A stretch of DNA of 64,000 bases from contig NZ_CP141614.1 of the NCBI RefSeq assembly GCF_035593265.1, positions 2,542,001 to 2,606,000 of the forward strand, written 5' to 3'. The DNA is from Limnochorda sp. LNt. Its GTDB lineage: Bacteria > Bacillota > Limnochordia > Limnochordales > Geochordaceae. The notes under the pieces were generated by a model, which worked only from the letters and a program-made list of their open reading frames with translations, ran no database searches and was not told where the DNA came from. Position numbers and translations under genes: made by a program. Of this stretch, positions 18,130 to 26,082 are shown in pieces (within the stretch, counting starts at the first letter, position 1; each line of letters opens with the position of its first letter).

Positions 18130-18828
18130 CTACGGCTGGCTGGCCTCCCGCTGGCCGATGGTGGCCAGGATTTGGTCCAGCAAGACGGTCTCGGGTACGG
18201 CGCCCTCGATCTCGCCGGTCTCGTTGATGACCGTCTTGGGGACCCCGTAGACCCCGTAGCGGCTGGCCAGCTCGGGAAACTCGGTGGCCTCGATCATGTC
18301 GGCCGTGATGTTGGGATTCTCCATCGCGAACTGGTGGGCCAGCCGCACCGCCCGAGGGCAGTACGGACACGTCGGCGTGACGAAAACCTTGAGGTGCACC
18401 GGCACCTCGATGGCCCGCACTCGCTCTCGCACCTCAGGCGTCAGCCGGGTGCGACCGTTGCCCGTGTCCACCACGTCCTCCACCAGCGTCCCAAACTCGT
18501 AGCCTGCCGGGATGCCGAAGAACCGCACGTTGCGCCGGCTGCCCTGCGCGTCGGTGACCACGATGGCCGGCACCAGGTCGATCCCGTACTCCCGCAGGGT
18601 GTCGAGGTGCAGCTTGCGGTCGTAGACGGCCACCTCCACCTTGTCGGTGGTGGAGGCCATCTCCTGCACCAGCTGGACCGCCTGCTGGCAGTAGGTGCAG
18701 GGCCTCTCCCCCGGCACCACCAGCTTGGAGGGGTTCTCGGTGAAGATCAGGAGCCGGGTCTTGCCCTCCATCTTCTCGAAGACCGACTCGAGGTAGCGGC
18801 GATCACGCTCGCCGATCAGGGTCGCCAT
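18130..18828 (-). CDS. Protein disulfide oxidoreductase (tandem glutaredoxin-like)
   Basis: A 232-residue protein made of two thioredoxin folds. The first has a CTYC motif (44-47), the second CPYC (about 157-160) followed by the cis-proline segment GVPKTV. This is the layout of PDO proteins from thermophiles such as Pyrococcus (226 residues), cytoplasmic thiol-disulfide exchangers that can be reduced by a thioredoxin reductase. A trxB is at 42769. The ATG at 18828 has GGAGGG 7 bases upstream. The CsoR-type repressor follows. Confidence 0.87.
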   Translation of the reverse strand: MATLIGERDRRYLESVFEKMEGKTRLLIFTENPSKLVVPGERPCTYCQQAVQLVQEMASTTDKVEVAVYDRKLHLDTLREYGIDLVPAIVVTDAQGSRRNVRFFGIPAGYEFGTLVEDVVDTGNGRTRLTPEVRERVRAIEVPVHLKVFVTPTCPYCPRAVRLAHQFAMENPNITADMIEATEFPELASRYGVYGVPKTVINETGEIEGAVPETVLLDQILATIGQREASQP

Positions 18829-18893
18829 GCGCTTACCCTCCATGCTGCCTTGGCATCGACGGCGCTCGTGGCAGTCGTCGCAACGAGACGCCC

Positions 18894-18952
18894 GTACCCC
18901 GTACCGTATGTTGCCGTGCTGTTGCATACCACGCCGCGTCTCGCCTCGTCAA
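18894..18952 (-). promoter_or_regulatory. Predicted promoter and operator of the PDO-csoR operon
   Basis: The minus strand reads TTGACG, 18 bases, TATGCA with TGG before the -10 (18923-18952). About 10 bases past the predicted start lies GTACCCCGTAC (18894-18904), within the longer plus-strand motif TACCCCGTACCGTA. A related motif is found before glutaredoxin-groES at 44427-44440. It may be the CsoR-type target. Confidence 0.6.
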
Positions 18953-18956
18953 GCCC

Positions 18957-19466
18957 CTACCCCTCCCGCCGCAAGGTGGCCGTCACCAGGCAGGCGACGG
19001 CGCGCCCCTGCCCGATGTCGCCCAGGCCCTCGGCCCGCTTGCCCTTGATGGAGATGGCCAGGTCTGGCTCGGCGAGCGCCTGGCGGATCTGGGCCGCCAT
19101 CGCCTCGCGGTACGGCCCGATGCGGGGCGCCTCCGCGATGATGACGGCGTCCACGAAGGTGACCCGGAAGCCCCGCTCGCGCACCCGGGCGTAGGCCTCG
19201 CGCAGGAGGAGGCGGCTGTCGGCGCCCTTCAGCTCTGGGGCCGTGTCGGGGAAGAGCGTCCCGATGTCGCCGAGGCAGGCCCCTCCCAGCAACGCATCGG
19301 CCAGCGCGTGCAAGAGCGCGTCGCCGTCGCTGTGGCCAGCCAGGCCGCGTTCGAACGGGATGGCGACGCCTCCCAGCCGCAGCGGGCGTCCCTCGACCAG
19401 GGGGTGGATGTCGAAGCCCAGGCCCACCCGCACCTCGCCGGGCATCCCTGGCGGCTCAACTGCCAT
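18957..19466 (-). CDS. ispF: 2-C-methyl-D-erythritol 2,4-cyclodiphosphate synthase
   Basis: IspF forms the cyclic diphosphate in the DOXP isoprenoid pathway. Metal ligands are in GFDIHPL, and the HSDGDALLHALADALLGG and GDIGTLFPDT motifs are present. The usual KATT segment near the C-terminus reads KGKRAEGLGDIG. The start is unclear: ATG 19466 (169 residues), 19445 or 19493; all but the second overlap ispD. It follows ispD, as in Bacillus. Confidence 0.93.
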   Translation of the reverse strand: MAVEPPGMPGEVRVGLGFDIHPLVEGRPLRLGGVAIPFERGLAGHSDGDALLHALADALLGGACLGDIGTLFPDTAPELKGADSRLLLREAYARVRERGFRVTFVDAVIIAEAPRIGPYREAMAAQIRQALAEPDLAISIKGKRAEGLGDIGQGRAVACLVTATLRREG

Positions 19467-20229
19467 TGCGCCGCTCGACACCCATCCCGCCATCGTGGCG
19501 CCAACCCATCAGCGCCTCGGCCACCAGGAGGTCCTCCGGCTCCGTCACCTTGATGTTGGCGGGGTGCCCCAGCACGACCCTCACCGGCTCGCCCATGGCC
19601 TCGACCAGGGTGCAGTCGTCGGGACCCTCCAGGTCACGCGCGGCGGCCCGCTCGTGGGCCTCGAGCAGCAGGCGGAAGCGAAAGGCCTGCGGCGTCTGGA
19701 TGAGCCACAGCCGGCTGCGCTCGGGCGTCAAACTCACCCTGCCGTCCGGGTCGATGACCTTGACCGTCTCGCGTACCGGCAGCCCCAGGGTGGCCGCGCC
19801 CGAGCGGCGGGCCTCGTCGAGCACCTTGAGGACCAGGGTCTCCGTCACCAGGGGACGCACGCCGTCGTGGACGACGACGTACTCCCAGTCGACCCCCTCG
19901 TCGCGCAGGCTCCACAGGCCGCGCAGCACCGAGTCCTGGCGACGTCGGCCGCCGGCCACGACGCATCGCACCTTGTGCAAGGCGAAGCGGTCGACCACCT
20001 CACGGCGTGCGTAGGCGACATCGGCCTCGGGCACGACCAGCACCACGGCGTCGACGGCGTCGCACGCCTCGAAGACCGACAGCGCGTGGACCACCACGGG
20101 CTTGCCGCCGAGCGGCAAGAACTGCTTGGCCACGGGAGCCCCCAGGACGCCCGCCATGGGGGAGTGCTGCCACCGCTCCGCCATGCGGCGGCCCTGTCCG
20201 GCCGCCACCACGACGGCTCCCGTCATCAT
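19456..20229 (-). CDS. ispD: 2-C-methyl-D-erythritol 4-phosphate cytidylyltransferase
   Basis: A 257-residue CTP-dependent transferase, third step of the DOXP pathway. The nucleotide-binding opening VVVAAGQGRRM, the KQFLPLGGKPVVVHAL segment, VVVHDGVRPLVT and the TPQAFRF motif are present. Between AGQGRRM and KQFL there is an insert of about 18 residues absent from most IspD proteins. It is 7 bases after the PIN-TRAM gene, as in the Bacillus yacL-ispD-ispF string. Confidence 0.93.
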   Translation of the reverse strand: MMTGAVVVAAGQGRRMAERWQHSPMAGVLGAPVAKQFLPLGGKPVVVHALSVFEACDAVDAVVLVVPEADVAYARREVVDRFALHKVRCVVAGGRRRQDSVLRGLWSLRDEGVDWEYVVVHDGVRPLVTETLVLKVLDEARRSGAATLGLPVRETVKVIDPDGRVSLTPERSRLWLIQTPQAFRFRLLLEAHERAAARDLEGPDDCTLVEAMGEPVRVVLGHPANIKVTEPEDLLVAEALMGWRHDGGMGVERRNGS

Positions 20230-20236
20230 GCCGGCA

Positions 20237-21352
20237 TCACGGATGCGACGCCCGCCCGTCGTGCTTGGGGCGAGCGAAGATGAGGCGCCCCGCGGAGGTC
20301 TGCAGCACGCTGGTCACCGTCACGTCCACCGTCTCGCCGATGTAACGCCGCCCGCCGTCGACCACGATCATGGTGCCGTCGTCCAGGTAGCCCACGCCCT
20401 GCCCCTGCTCCTTGCCGTCACGGATGAGCTGCACCGTCATCTCCTCGCCGGGCAGCACCACCGGCTTGAGCGCGTTGGCCAGCTCGTTGACGTTGAGCAC
20501 GCCCACGCCGTGCAGGGAGGCCACCTTGTTGAGGTTGAAGTCGCTGGTCACCACGCGGGCGCCCATGCGCTGGGCCAGCTTGATGAGGCGGAGGTCGACG
20601 TCGCCACGGCCGTTGGCCTCGACGATCCGAAGATGGATGCCGCGCTCCTTTTGCAACCGCTGCAGCACGTCGAGCCCGCGCCGGCCGCGATTGCGCCGGA
20701 GCGGATCGGGGGAGTCGGCGATCCGCTGCAGTTCCTCGATGACGAAGCTGGGCACCACCAGAGTGCCCTCCATGAAGCCCGTGCGGCAGACGTCCCCGAT
20801 GCGGCCGTCGATGATGGCGCTGGTGTCCAGCAGGACCGGCCGTCCCTGGCCCTGCTCCCTGCCCTCGGCGCTCTCGCCGTCGGCATCCGGCGCAGGGGCA
20901 CCCTCCACCGGGCGGCGCCGGCGCCCCAGCAGATGCCCGAGCTCGTCTCGCTTGCGCACCCCCACGACCACACCCACGTAGGCCGCCGCCACGGTGACCA
21001 GCAGCGGGATGAGGTCGCCGACCACCGGCAGGTCCCGCGGGATGGGCAGCGTCACCAGGAAGGCGATGAGCAACGCCGCGACCATGCCCACGGTGCCCCA
21101 CAGGAGGTCGCCGGCCGGCATGCGGTGCAGGCGGGCCGTCACGGCCACCAGACCCGCCTCCGCCCACCGGGCGAGCCCGGCGCCCGCCAGCCCCCCCAAC
21201 AGGGCCAGCCCCAGCGGCAAGGCCAGGCGCTGCGCCAGCGACCCGGCTGCCAGGGCCGAGAGCAACTCCATCGAGGCCAACAGCTCACCGGTCCGGAAGC
21301 CCGCTACGCCTCCCAGGACGGCGAGAAGCCACCGCAGCACGGCCGACAGCAT
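20237..21352 (-). CDS. PIN and TRAM domain protein, YacL family
   Basis: A 371-residue integral membrane protein. Three to four membrane helices occupy residues about 1-125. A PIN nuclease-like domain follows (VLLDTSAIIDGRIGD at about 178, with acidic residues in VVTSDFNLN), then a TRAM domain near the C-terminus (VVLPGEEMTVQLIRDGKEQGQGVGYL). The family is conserved in Firmicutes between disA-carD and ispD. Its substrate is not established; RNA cleavage is inferred from the fold. Confidence 0.9.
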   Translation of the reverse strand: MLSAVLRWLLAVLGGVAGFRTGELLASMELLSALAAGSLAQRLALPLGLALLGGLAGAGLARWAEAGLVAVTARLHRMPAGDLLWGTVGMVAALLIAFLVTLPIPRDLPVVGDLIPLLVTVAAAYVGVVVGVRKRDELGHLLGRRRRPVEGAPAPDADGESAEGREQGQGRPVLLDTSAIIDGRIGDVCRTGFMEGTLVVPSFVIEELQRIADSPDPLRRNRGRRGLDVLQRLQKERGIHLRIVEANGRGDVDLRLIKLAQRMGARVVTSDFNLNKVASLHGVGVLNVNELANALKPVVLPGEEMTVQLIRDGKEQGQGVGYLDDGTMIVVDGGRRYIGETVDVTVTSVLQTSAGRLIFARPKHDGRASHP

Positions 21353-21404
21353 GCCGTGCCGTCACCCCCGTGCACCCGCCACTGGTCCTTGCCCGCGTGC
21401 TACG

Positions 21405-21884
21405 TCAACCCAGGATCGCGTCGATGCGGCGCTCCACCTCGTCGGCCGGGAGGCCCTGCGCCAGCACCAGCTCGGAGATGAGGATCTGCCGGGCGCTCTC
21501 GAGCATCCGCCGCTCGCCGGTCGAGAGGCCCTTCTCCTTGTCGCGGATGGAGAGGTTGCGGACGACCTCCGCCACCTCGAAGATGTCGCCGCTCTTGATC
21601 TTCTCGAGATTGGCCCGATAGCGGCGATTCCAGTTTTGGGACATCTTGGTCTTCTCGCCTTGCAGTACCTCGAAGACCCGGCTGACCTCCTGCGGGCTGA
21701 TCACCTCGCGCAGGCCGACCTCCTCGACGCTGCGCAACGGGATCATCACCTGCATGTCGCCCATGGGCAGTTTCATGATGTAGTACTGCTGGCGCTGGCC
21801 GAGCACCTCTCGCTCCTCGATGGCCTCGATGATCCCGGCCCCGTGCATGGGATAGACGACCTTGTCGCCCACTTTGAACTGCAT
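21405..21884 (-). CDS. carD: CarD-family transcription regulator
   Basis: A 159-residue protein. The N-terminal domain (FKVGDKVVYPMHGAGIIEAIEE) is the RNA polymerase beta-binding Tudor-like module; the helical C-terminal part binds promoter DNA (WNRRYRANLEKIKSGDIFEVAEVVRNL). CarD proteins stabilise the open complex, notably at rRNA promoters. ATG 21884 is preferred to the TTG three bases upstream. It has its own strong promoter at 21933-21962. Confidence 0.93.
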   Translation of the reverse strand: MQFKVGDKVVYPMHGAGIIEAIEEREVLGQRQQYYIMKLPMGDMQVMIPLRSVEEVGLREVISPQEVSRVFEVLQGEKTKMSQNWNRRYRANLEKIKSGDIFEVAEVVRNLSIRDKEKGLSTGERRMLESARQILISELVLAQGLPADEVERRIDAILG

Positions 21885-21932
21885 CAAGGAGACCCCTTAC
21901 CTCCCGTCCCTCGCAGAGGCCGCACCCTCCCC

Positions 21933-21962
21933 ATGGTAACAGTCTGACAGGCGTACTGTCAA
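21933..21962 (-). promoter_or_regulatory. Predicted carD promoter
   Basis: The minus strand reads TTGACA, 18 bases, TACCAT with TGT before the -10. It lies about 50 bases before carD and would also drive the PIN-TRAM, ispD and ispF genes. Confidence 0.75.
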
Positions 21963-22087
21963 ACGAAACGATGCGCAGGCATCTGAGGCATCGCCACGCG
22001 CGCTTAGGCGAATCGCTCTCGTCCTGCGTCCTTCTGGCTCCGTCTTGCTCTCTCTAGCGCCGTCACGAGCTGGCCCGGAATGTCGCC

Positions 22088-23161
22088 CTACAGGTGCCGG
22101 TCCAGCAGGACCTGCTCCCGCAGGCGATGGAGCCCCTCCTTGATGGCCTTGGCCCGCACCTCGCCGATGCCCTCGACATCGTCGAGCTGGTCGATGGAGG
22201 CCGACAGGATGTTGGGAAGGTGCTGAAACTTCTTCACAAGGTTTTCGATGACGGGCATGGGAAGCCGGGGGATCTTGTGGAGGATGCGATAGCCTCGGGG
22301 GACCACGGCCGTCTCCAGGCTGGTCACCTGACCGTGGCCCATGGCCTTGAGGATCAGGTTGACGTCGGGGATCTCGTCCTGGACCGTCCGGCGGCACAGC
22401 TCGGCCCAGATGTCGTCGGGATGCCGACCGTCCTGGGCGACCCAGTAGTCGCGGAAGACCAGCACCCCCTCGTCCTCGATCTCGCTCAGCAGCTCCTCCA
22501 GCTGCATCTCCACCAGACGCCCCTCGGTGCCCAGCTCGACGACGTATCGGCGGATCTCCGCCGCGATGCGCTCCACCATCTGGGCACGCTGCAGCACCGT
22601 GGCGACGTCGAGGAGCGTGGCCAGATCCTCGAACTCGAGGGCCGACAGGTTGACCAGGGACTGCTCGAGCACGCTGCGATAGCGCTCCAGCGTCGACAGG
22701 GCTTGATTGGCCTTGGAGAGGATGACGTTGAGATCGCGCAGGACGTACTTGATGTCACCCTTGTACAGGGTTACCATGTTGCGGCGCTGCGAGATGGAGA
22801 TGACCAGCTCGCCGGTCTGCTTGGCCATGCGCTCCGCGGCCCGATGGCGGGTCCCGGTCTCGAAGGTGGGGATCATGGGATCGGGATTGAGCTGGGCGTT
22901 GGCGTACAGGATCCGCTCGGCATCCGAACTGAGCACGATGGCCCCGTCCATCTTGGCCAGCTCGTACAGCGCCGAGGGGTTGAGCTCGGTGTCGACGTGG
23001 AAGCCGCCATCCACCAGCTCCAGCACCTGGGGGGTGTCGCCGACGACGATGAGAGCCCCCGTGCGGGCCCGAAGGATGTTTTCGAGGCCTTCACGCAGAG
23101 CCGTCCCGGGCGCCACCATCCGCAGCACCCGGGTCAACGCGTCGTCCCGGCTGTCGGCCAA
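22088..23161 (-). CDS. disA: Diadenylate cyclase / DNA integrity scanning protein DisA
   Basis: DisA makes c-di-AMP and scans DNA, pausing at branched structures. The cyclase domain has MDGAIVLSSD and the GTRHRAAERMAKQT motif that forms the active site; a helical spine follows; the C-terminal helix-hairpin-helix DNA-binding domain ends with LDDVEGIGEVRAKAIKEGL. A TTG at 23161 gives 357 residues, matching Bacillus DisA (360). An in-frame GTG at 23233 would add 24 residues and coincides with the predicted transcription start. Confidence 0.93.
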   Translation of the reverse strand: MADSRDDALTRVLRMVAPGTALREGLENILRARTGALIVVGDTPQVLELVDGGFHVDTELNPSALYELAKMDGAIVLSSDAERILYANAQLNPDPMIPTFETGTRHRAAERMAKQTGELVISISQRRNMVTLYKGDIKYVLRDLNVILSKANQALSTLERYRSVLEQSLVNLSALEFEDLATLLDVATVLQRAQMVERIAAEIRRYVVELGTEGRLVEMQLEELLSEIEDEGVLVFRDYWVAQDGRHPDDIWAELCRRTVQDEIPDVNLILKAMGHGQVTSLETAVVPRGYRILHKIPRLPMPVIENLVKKFQHLPNILSASIDQLDDVEGIGEVRAKAIKEGLHRLREQVLLDRHL

Positions 23162-23239
23162 CCTCGCGGGTCTCACTCCACTCCCGGCGCCCCCGGGTGC
23201 CCTCTCCCACCGAGCACGCGGGCTCGTCGACACCTAGTC

Positions 23240-23269
23240 ATTATAGCATCGGGCCCCGAGCGCCCACAA
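23240..23269 (-). promoter_or_regulatory. Predicted disA promoter
   Basis: The minus strand reads TTGTGG, 18 bases, TATAAT with TGC before the -10. The predicted start is at about 23233, exactly on an in-frame GTG, so a leaderless message is possible. Confidence 0.7.
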
Positions 23270-23344
23270 CGGGGCAGCCGTCTCGCCGGCCGCCCCTCGA
23301 CAGGGGCCTCTCACGCTGAAGCAGAGGAGGGAGGTCGTCGACCC

Positions 23345-23716
23345 ATGGAGGTCGATCCGCTGTCCGGCGTGCCACCCCTCAAGCCGCAGGTGTCCCCCGA
23401 GGCATGGGAACGGCTCGACATCCGCATCGGCCAGGTGGTGGAGGCCTGGCCCGCTGAGCACACGCACCGCCCGGCCTACCGGCTCGTCATCGACTTCGGT
23501 CCTTTGGGGCGGCGCACCTCGAGTGCGCAGATCACCGCCCTTTACACGCCCGAGCAGCTGGTAGGGCGGTCGGTCGTGGCGGTCGTCAACCTTCCACCCA
23601 AGCGGGTGGGCGGTTTCAAGTCGGAGGTGCTGGTGCTGGGCGCCGTGGACGGGGAGGGCCGCGTCGTGCTGCTGGAGCCGGAGCGCCCCTGCCCGCCCGG
23701 CCTGCCCGTGGGATGA
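23345..23716 (+). CDS. CsaA-like tRNA-binding domain protein
   Basis: A 123-residue protein with one OB-fold tRNA-binding domain: LDIRIGQVVEAWP at the start, SSAQITALYTPEQLVGRSVVAVVNLPPKRVGGFKSEVLVLG in the core. Bacillus CsaA, the nearest type, is a secretion-linked chaperone; related domains bind tRNA. An N-terminal extension of about 20 residues precedes the domain. The ATG follows GGAGGGAGG. Convergent with the thiolase gene. Confidence 0.85.
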   Translation: MEVDPLSGVPPLKPQVSPEAWERLDIRIGQVVEAWPAEHTHRPAYRLVIDFGPLGRRTSSAQITALYTPEQLVGRSVVAVVNLPPKRVGGFKSEVLVLGAVDGEGRVVLLEPERPCPPGLPVG

Positions 23717-23743
23717 GGCCGTCGGGCCGACCGGGGGCGCGGC

Positions 23744-24925
23744 TCACGGGACCCGCTCCACTACCAGGGCGACGGCTTCGCCGCCGCCGATGCAGAGGGT
23801 GGCCAGACCCCGCCGAGCTCCCCGCTGCTCCATCGCGAACAGCAGCGTGACCAAGACCCGTGCGCCGCTGGCCCCGATGGGATGCCCCAGGGCGATGGCG
23901 CCCCCCCGGACGTTGACCCGCCCCGGATCCAGGCCCAGCTCGCGGATGGCCACCATGGGCACCACCGCGAAGGCCTCGTTGATCTCGTAGAGGTCGATGG
24001 CGGACGCATCGAGACCTGCCTTGCCCAGGACCCGGCGGATGGCCGCGATGGGCGCCACGGTGAACCACTCGGGGTCGGTGGCGGCCTGGGCCTGCGCCAC
24101 GATGCGCGCCATGGGGCGCAGACCCATCCGCGACGCCACGGGCTCCGCCACGACGACGACGGCTGCGGCGCCGTCGCTGATGCTGGAGGCGTTGCCCGGG
24201 GTGACGGTGCCCTCCGCCTTGAAGGCGGGCTTCAACTGGCGGAACCGGCTCTCGACCAGGCGCCCGGGCTCCTCGTCCTCGTGCACCTCGTGGCGCTCCC
24301 CCCTGCCATCCTCCCACTGCACGGGCACGATCTCCCGTGCCAAGGCCCCCTCGGTCATCGCCGCCCGTGCCCGCCGATAGCTCTCCAGGGCATAGTCGTC
24401 CTGTTCCTGCCTGGAGAAGCCCCGGCGCTCGGCCAGCAGCTCGGCGCAGCTGCCCATGTGACAGTCGTTGTAGACGTCCCACAAACCGTCGTGGATCATG
24501 GTGTCGACCAGACGGCCGTGGCCCATGCGCAACCCGGCCCGGGCGCCCTGCACCACGTAAGGGGCGTTGGACATGCTCTCCATGCCCCCCGCCACCACCA
24601 CGTCGGCATCCCCGCTCGCGATGGCCTGCGCGGCCAGCATGACGGCCTTGAGCCCCGAGCCGCACATCTTGTTGATGGTGAGGCAAGGCACCCCACGGGG
24701 CAGGCCGGCCAGCAGGGCGGCCTGTCGTGCAGGGGCCTGCCCGAGGCCCGCTCCCAGGACGTTGCCCATGATCACCTCGTCGACGTCCTCGGGCCGCACG
24801 CCCGAGCGCTCCACGGCCCCCCGGATGGCCGATGCGCCCAGCTGCGGCGCTGAAAGCGCGCTCAAAACGCCCAGGAAGGCTCCGATGGGCGTGCGGGCCG
24901 CCCCGACGATGACCGCCTCCCGCAT
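23744..24925 (-). CDS. Acetyl-CoA C-acetyltransferase (thiolase)
   Basis: A 393-residue thiolase II. The nucleophile is in NKMCGSGLKAV (Cys about 88), the second site in GGAIALGHPIGASGAR (His about 350), and the general acid Cys in TLCIGGGEAVAL near 380. It condenses two acetyl-CoA or cleaves acetoacetyl-CoA; the direction is not known as no partner genes of butanoate or PHB synthesis are adjacent. 36 bases separate it from trpS upstream. Confidence 0.93.
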   Translation of the reverse strand: MREAVIVGAARTPIGAFLGVLSALSAPQLGASAIRGAVERSGVRPEDVDEVIMGNVLGAGLGQAPARQAALLAGLPRGVPCLTINKMCGSGLKAVMLAAQAIASGDADVVVAGGMESMSNAPYVVQGARAGLRMGHGRLVDTMIHDGLWDVYNDCHMGSCAELLAERRGFSRQEQDDYALESYRRARAAMTEGALAREIVPVQWEDGRGERHEVHEDEEPGRLVESRFRQLKPAFKAEGTVTPGNASSISDGAAAVVVVAEPVASRMGLRPMARIVAQAQAATDPEWFTVAPIAAIRRVLGKAGLDASAIDLYEINEAFAVVPMVAIRELGLDPGRVNVRGGAIALGHPIGASGARVLVTLLFAMEQRGARRGLATLCIGGGEAVALVVERVP

Positions 24926-24961
24926 GCGACGATGCCCCCCGTCCGTCGATCGGCGCCCCCG

Positions 24962-25957
24962 TCAGGGCGAGCGCCTGCGCGTGAAGCCCATCCGCTCGCG
25001 GGCCTCCTGGAGCACCTCCCGTGCCACCCGGCGGGCCCGCTCGGCGCCTGCCGCCGCGATCTCCGAGGCCGTCTCCGGCCGGGCCGCCAGCTCGGCGTAG
25101 CGGGCCTGGATGGGCCGCAGCACCTCGATCAGGGACTCGGCCACGGCCTGCTTGAGGTCGACGTAGCGCAGGGTGCCCTGGCGGTAGTGGTCGAGGAAGT
25201 GCCGGCACGTCTCGGCCGGCGCGGCCGCCTCGAGCAAGGTGAAGAGGTTGCGCACGCCGGGGCTCATCTCGTCGCCCCTGGGCCCCACGTCGGTCACGGC
25301 CCGCCGCACCTTGTCGCGGATGGTCTCGGGTGGATCCAGCACCGAGATGGCCCCCTCGGGCTCGCTCTTGGACATCTTGCGGGTCGGATCGTCGAGGGAC
25401 ATGATGCGAGCCGCCTGCGTGAGCAGAGGCTCGGGCTCCGGAAACGTCTCCCCGAAGAGCTGGTTGAACTTGCGCGCCAGGTCCCGGGTCAGCTCCAGGT
25501 GCTGCACCTGATCCTCACCGACTGGCACCCGGTCGGCCTTGTAGAGCAGGATGTCGGCGGCCATCAGCACCGGGTAGTTGAGCAGCCCGGCGTAGACGGA
25601 CTCGGCGTGCTTGCGCGCCTTGTCCTTGAACTGGGTCATCCGCTGCAGCTGCCCCAGGGGCGTGATGCAGTTGAGCAGCCAGGCCAGCTCCGTGTGCTCC
25701 GGCACGTCGGACTGGACGAAGATGGTGGAGCGCTCGGGGTCCAGACCCGCGGCCACGTTGACCAGGAGGGCCTGGCGCACCCGCTCCGGCATCTCCCGGG
25801 GGTCGTAGGGCACCGTGATGGCGTGGTAGTCCACGATGCAGAAGAAGCACGGATGCTGCGACTGGAGCTCGACCCAGTTGCGGATGGCGCCGAAGAGGTT
25901 GCCGACATGGATCATGCCGCTGGGCTGGATGCCGGAGAAGACCACATGCTGCGTCAT
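24962..25957 (-). CDS. trpS: Tryptophanyl-tRNA synthetase
   Basis: A 331-residue class I synthetase. The HIGH-like motif is in SGMIHVGN, the KMSKS loop in RKMSKSEPEG, and the tryptophan pocket helix in YPVLMAADILLYKADRVPVGEDQ. Length is the family standard. An extended -10 (TGG-TATAAT, 26023-26028) gives a leader of about 60 bases, too short for a T-box. It is divergent from the MFS gene. Confidence 0.96.
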   Translation of the reverse strand: MTQHVVFSGIQPSGMIHVGNLFGAIRNWVELQSQHPCFFCIVDYHAITVPYDPREMPERVRQALLVNVAAGLDPERSTIFVQSDVPEHTELAWLLNCITPLGQLQRMTQFKDKARKHAESVYAGLLNYPVLMAADILLYKADRVPVGEDQVQHLELTRDLARKFNQLFGETFPEPEPLLTQAARIMSLDDPTRKMSKSEPEGAISVLDPPETIRDKVRRAVTDVGPRGDEMSPGVRNLFTLLEAAAPAETCRHFLDHYRQGTLRYVDLKQAVAESLIEVLRPIQARYAELAARPETASEIAAAGAERARRVAREVLQEARERMGFTRRRSP

Positions 25958-26022
25958 GGAAGGGACTTCGCACCTCCTGGTCCGGCGGTCGGTCGGGGCT
26001 CTGGGGGCCGCACCTTGCGCCC

Positions 26023-26068
26023 ATTATACCATCGCGGCCTTTTCCCGACCCGGGCCCTGTGGTTTAAT
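26023..26068. promoter_or_regulatory. Divergent trpS / MFS promoter region
   Basis: The minus strand has TGG-TATAAT at 26023-26028 for trpS; the plus strand has TGG-TTTAAT at 26063-26068 for the MFS gene. Neither has a clear -35, so both look like extended -10 promoters in a 125-base shared gap. Confidence 0.55.
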
Positions 26069-26082
26069 AGGCGGCGGGCGAC

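Noticed and set aside
25958-26016. T-box before trpS
   Set aside because: The leader is about 60 bases; no AGGGTGG-type element.
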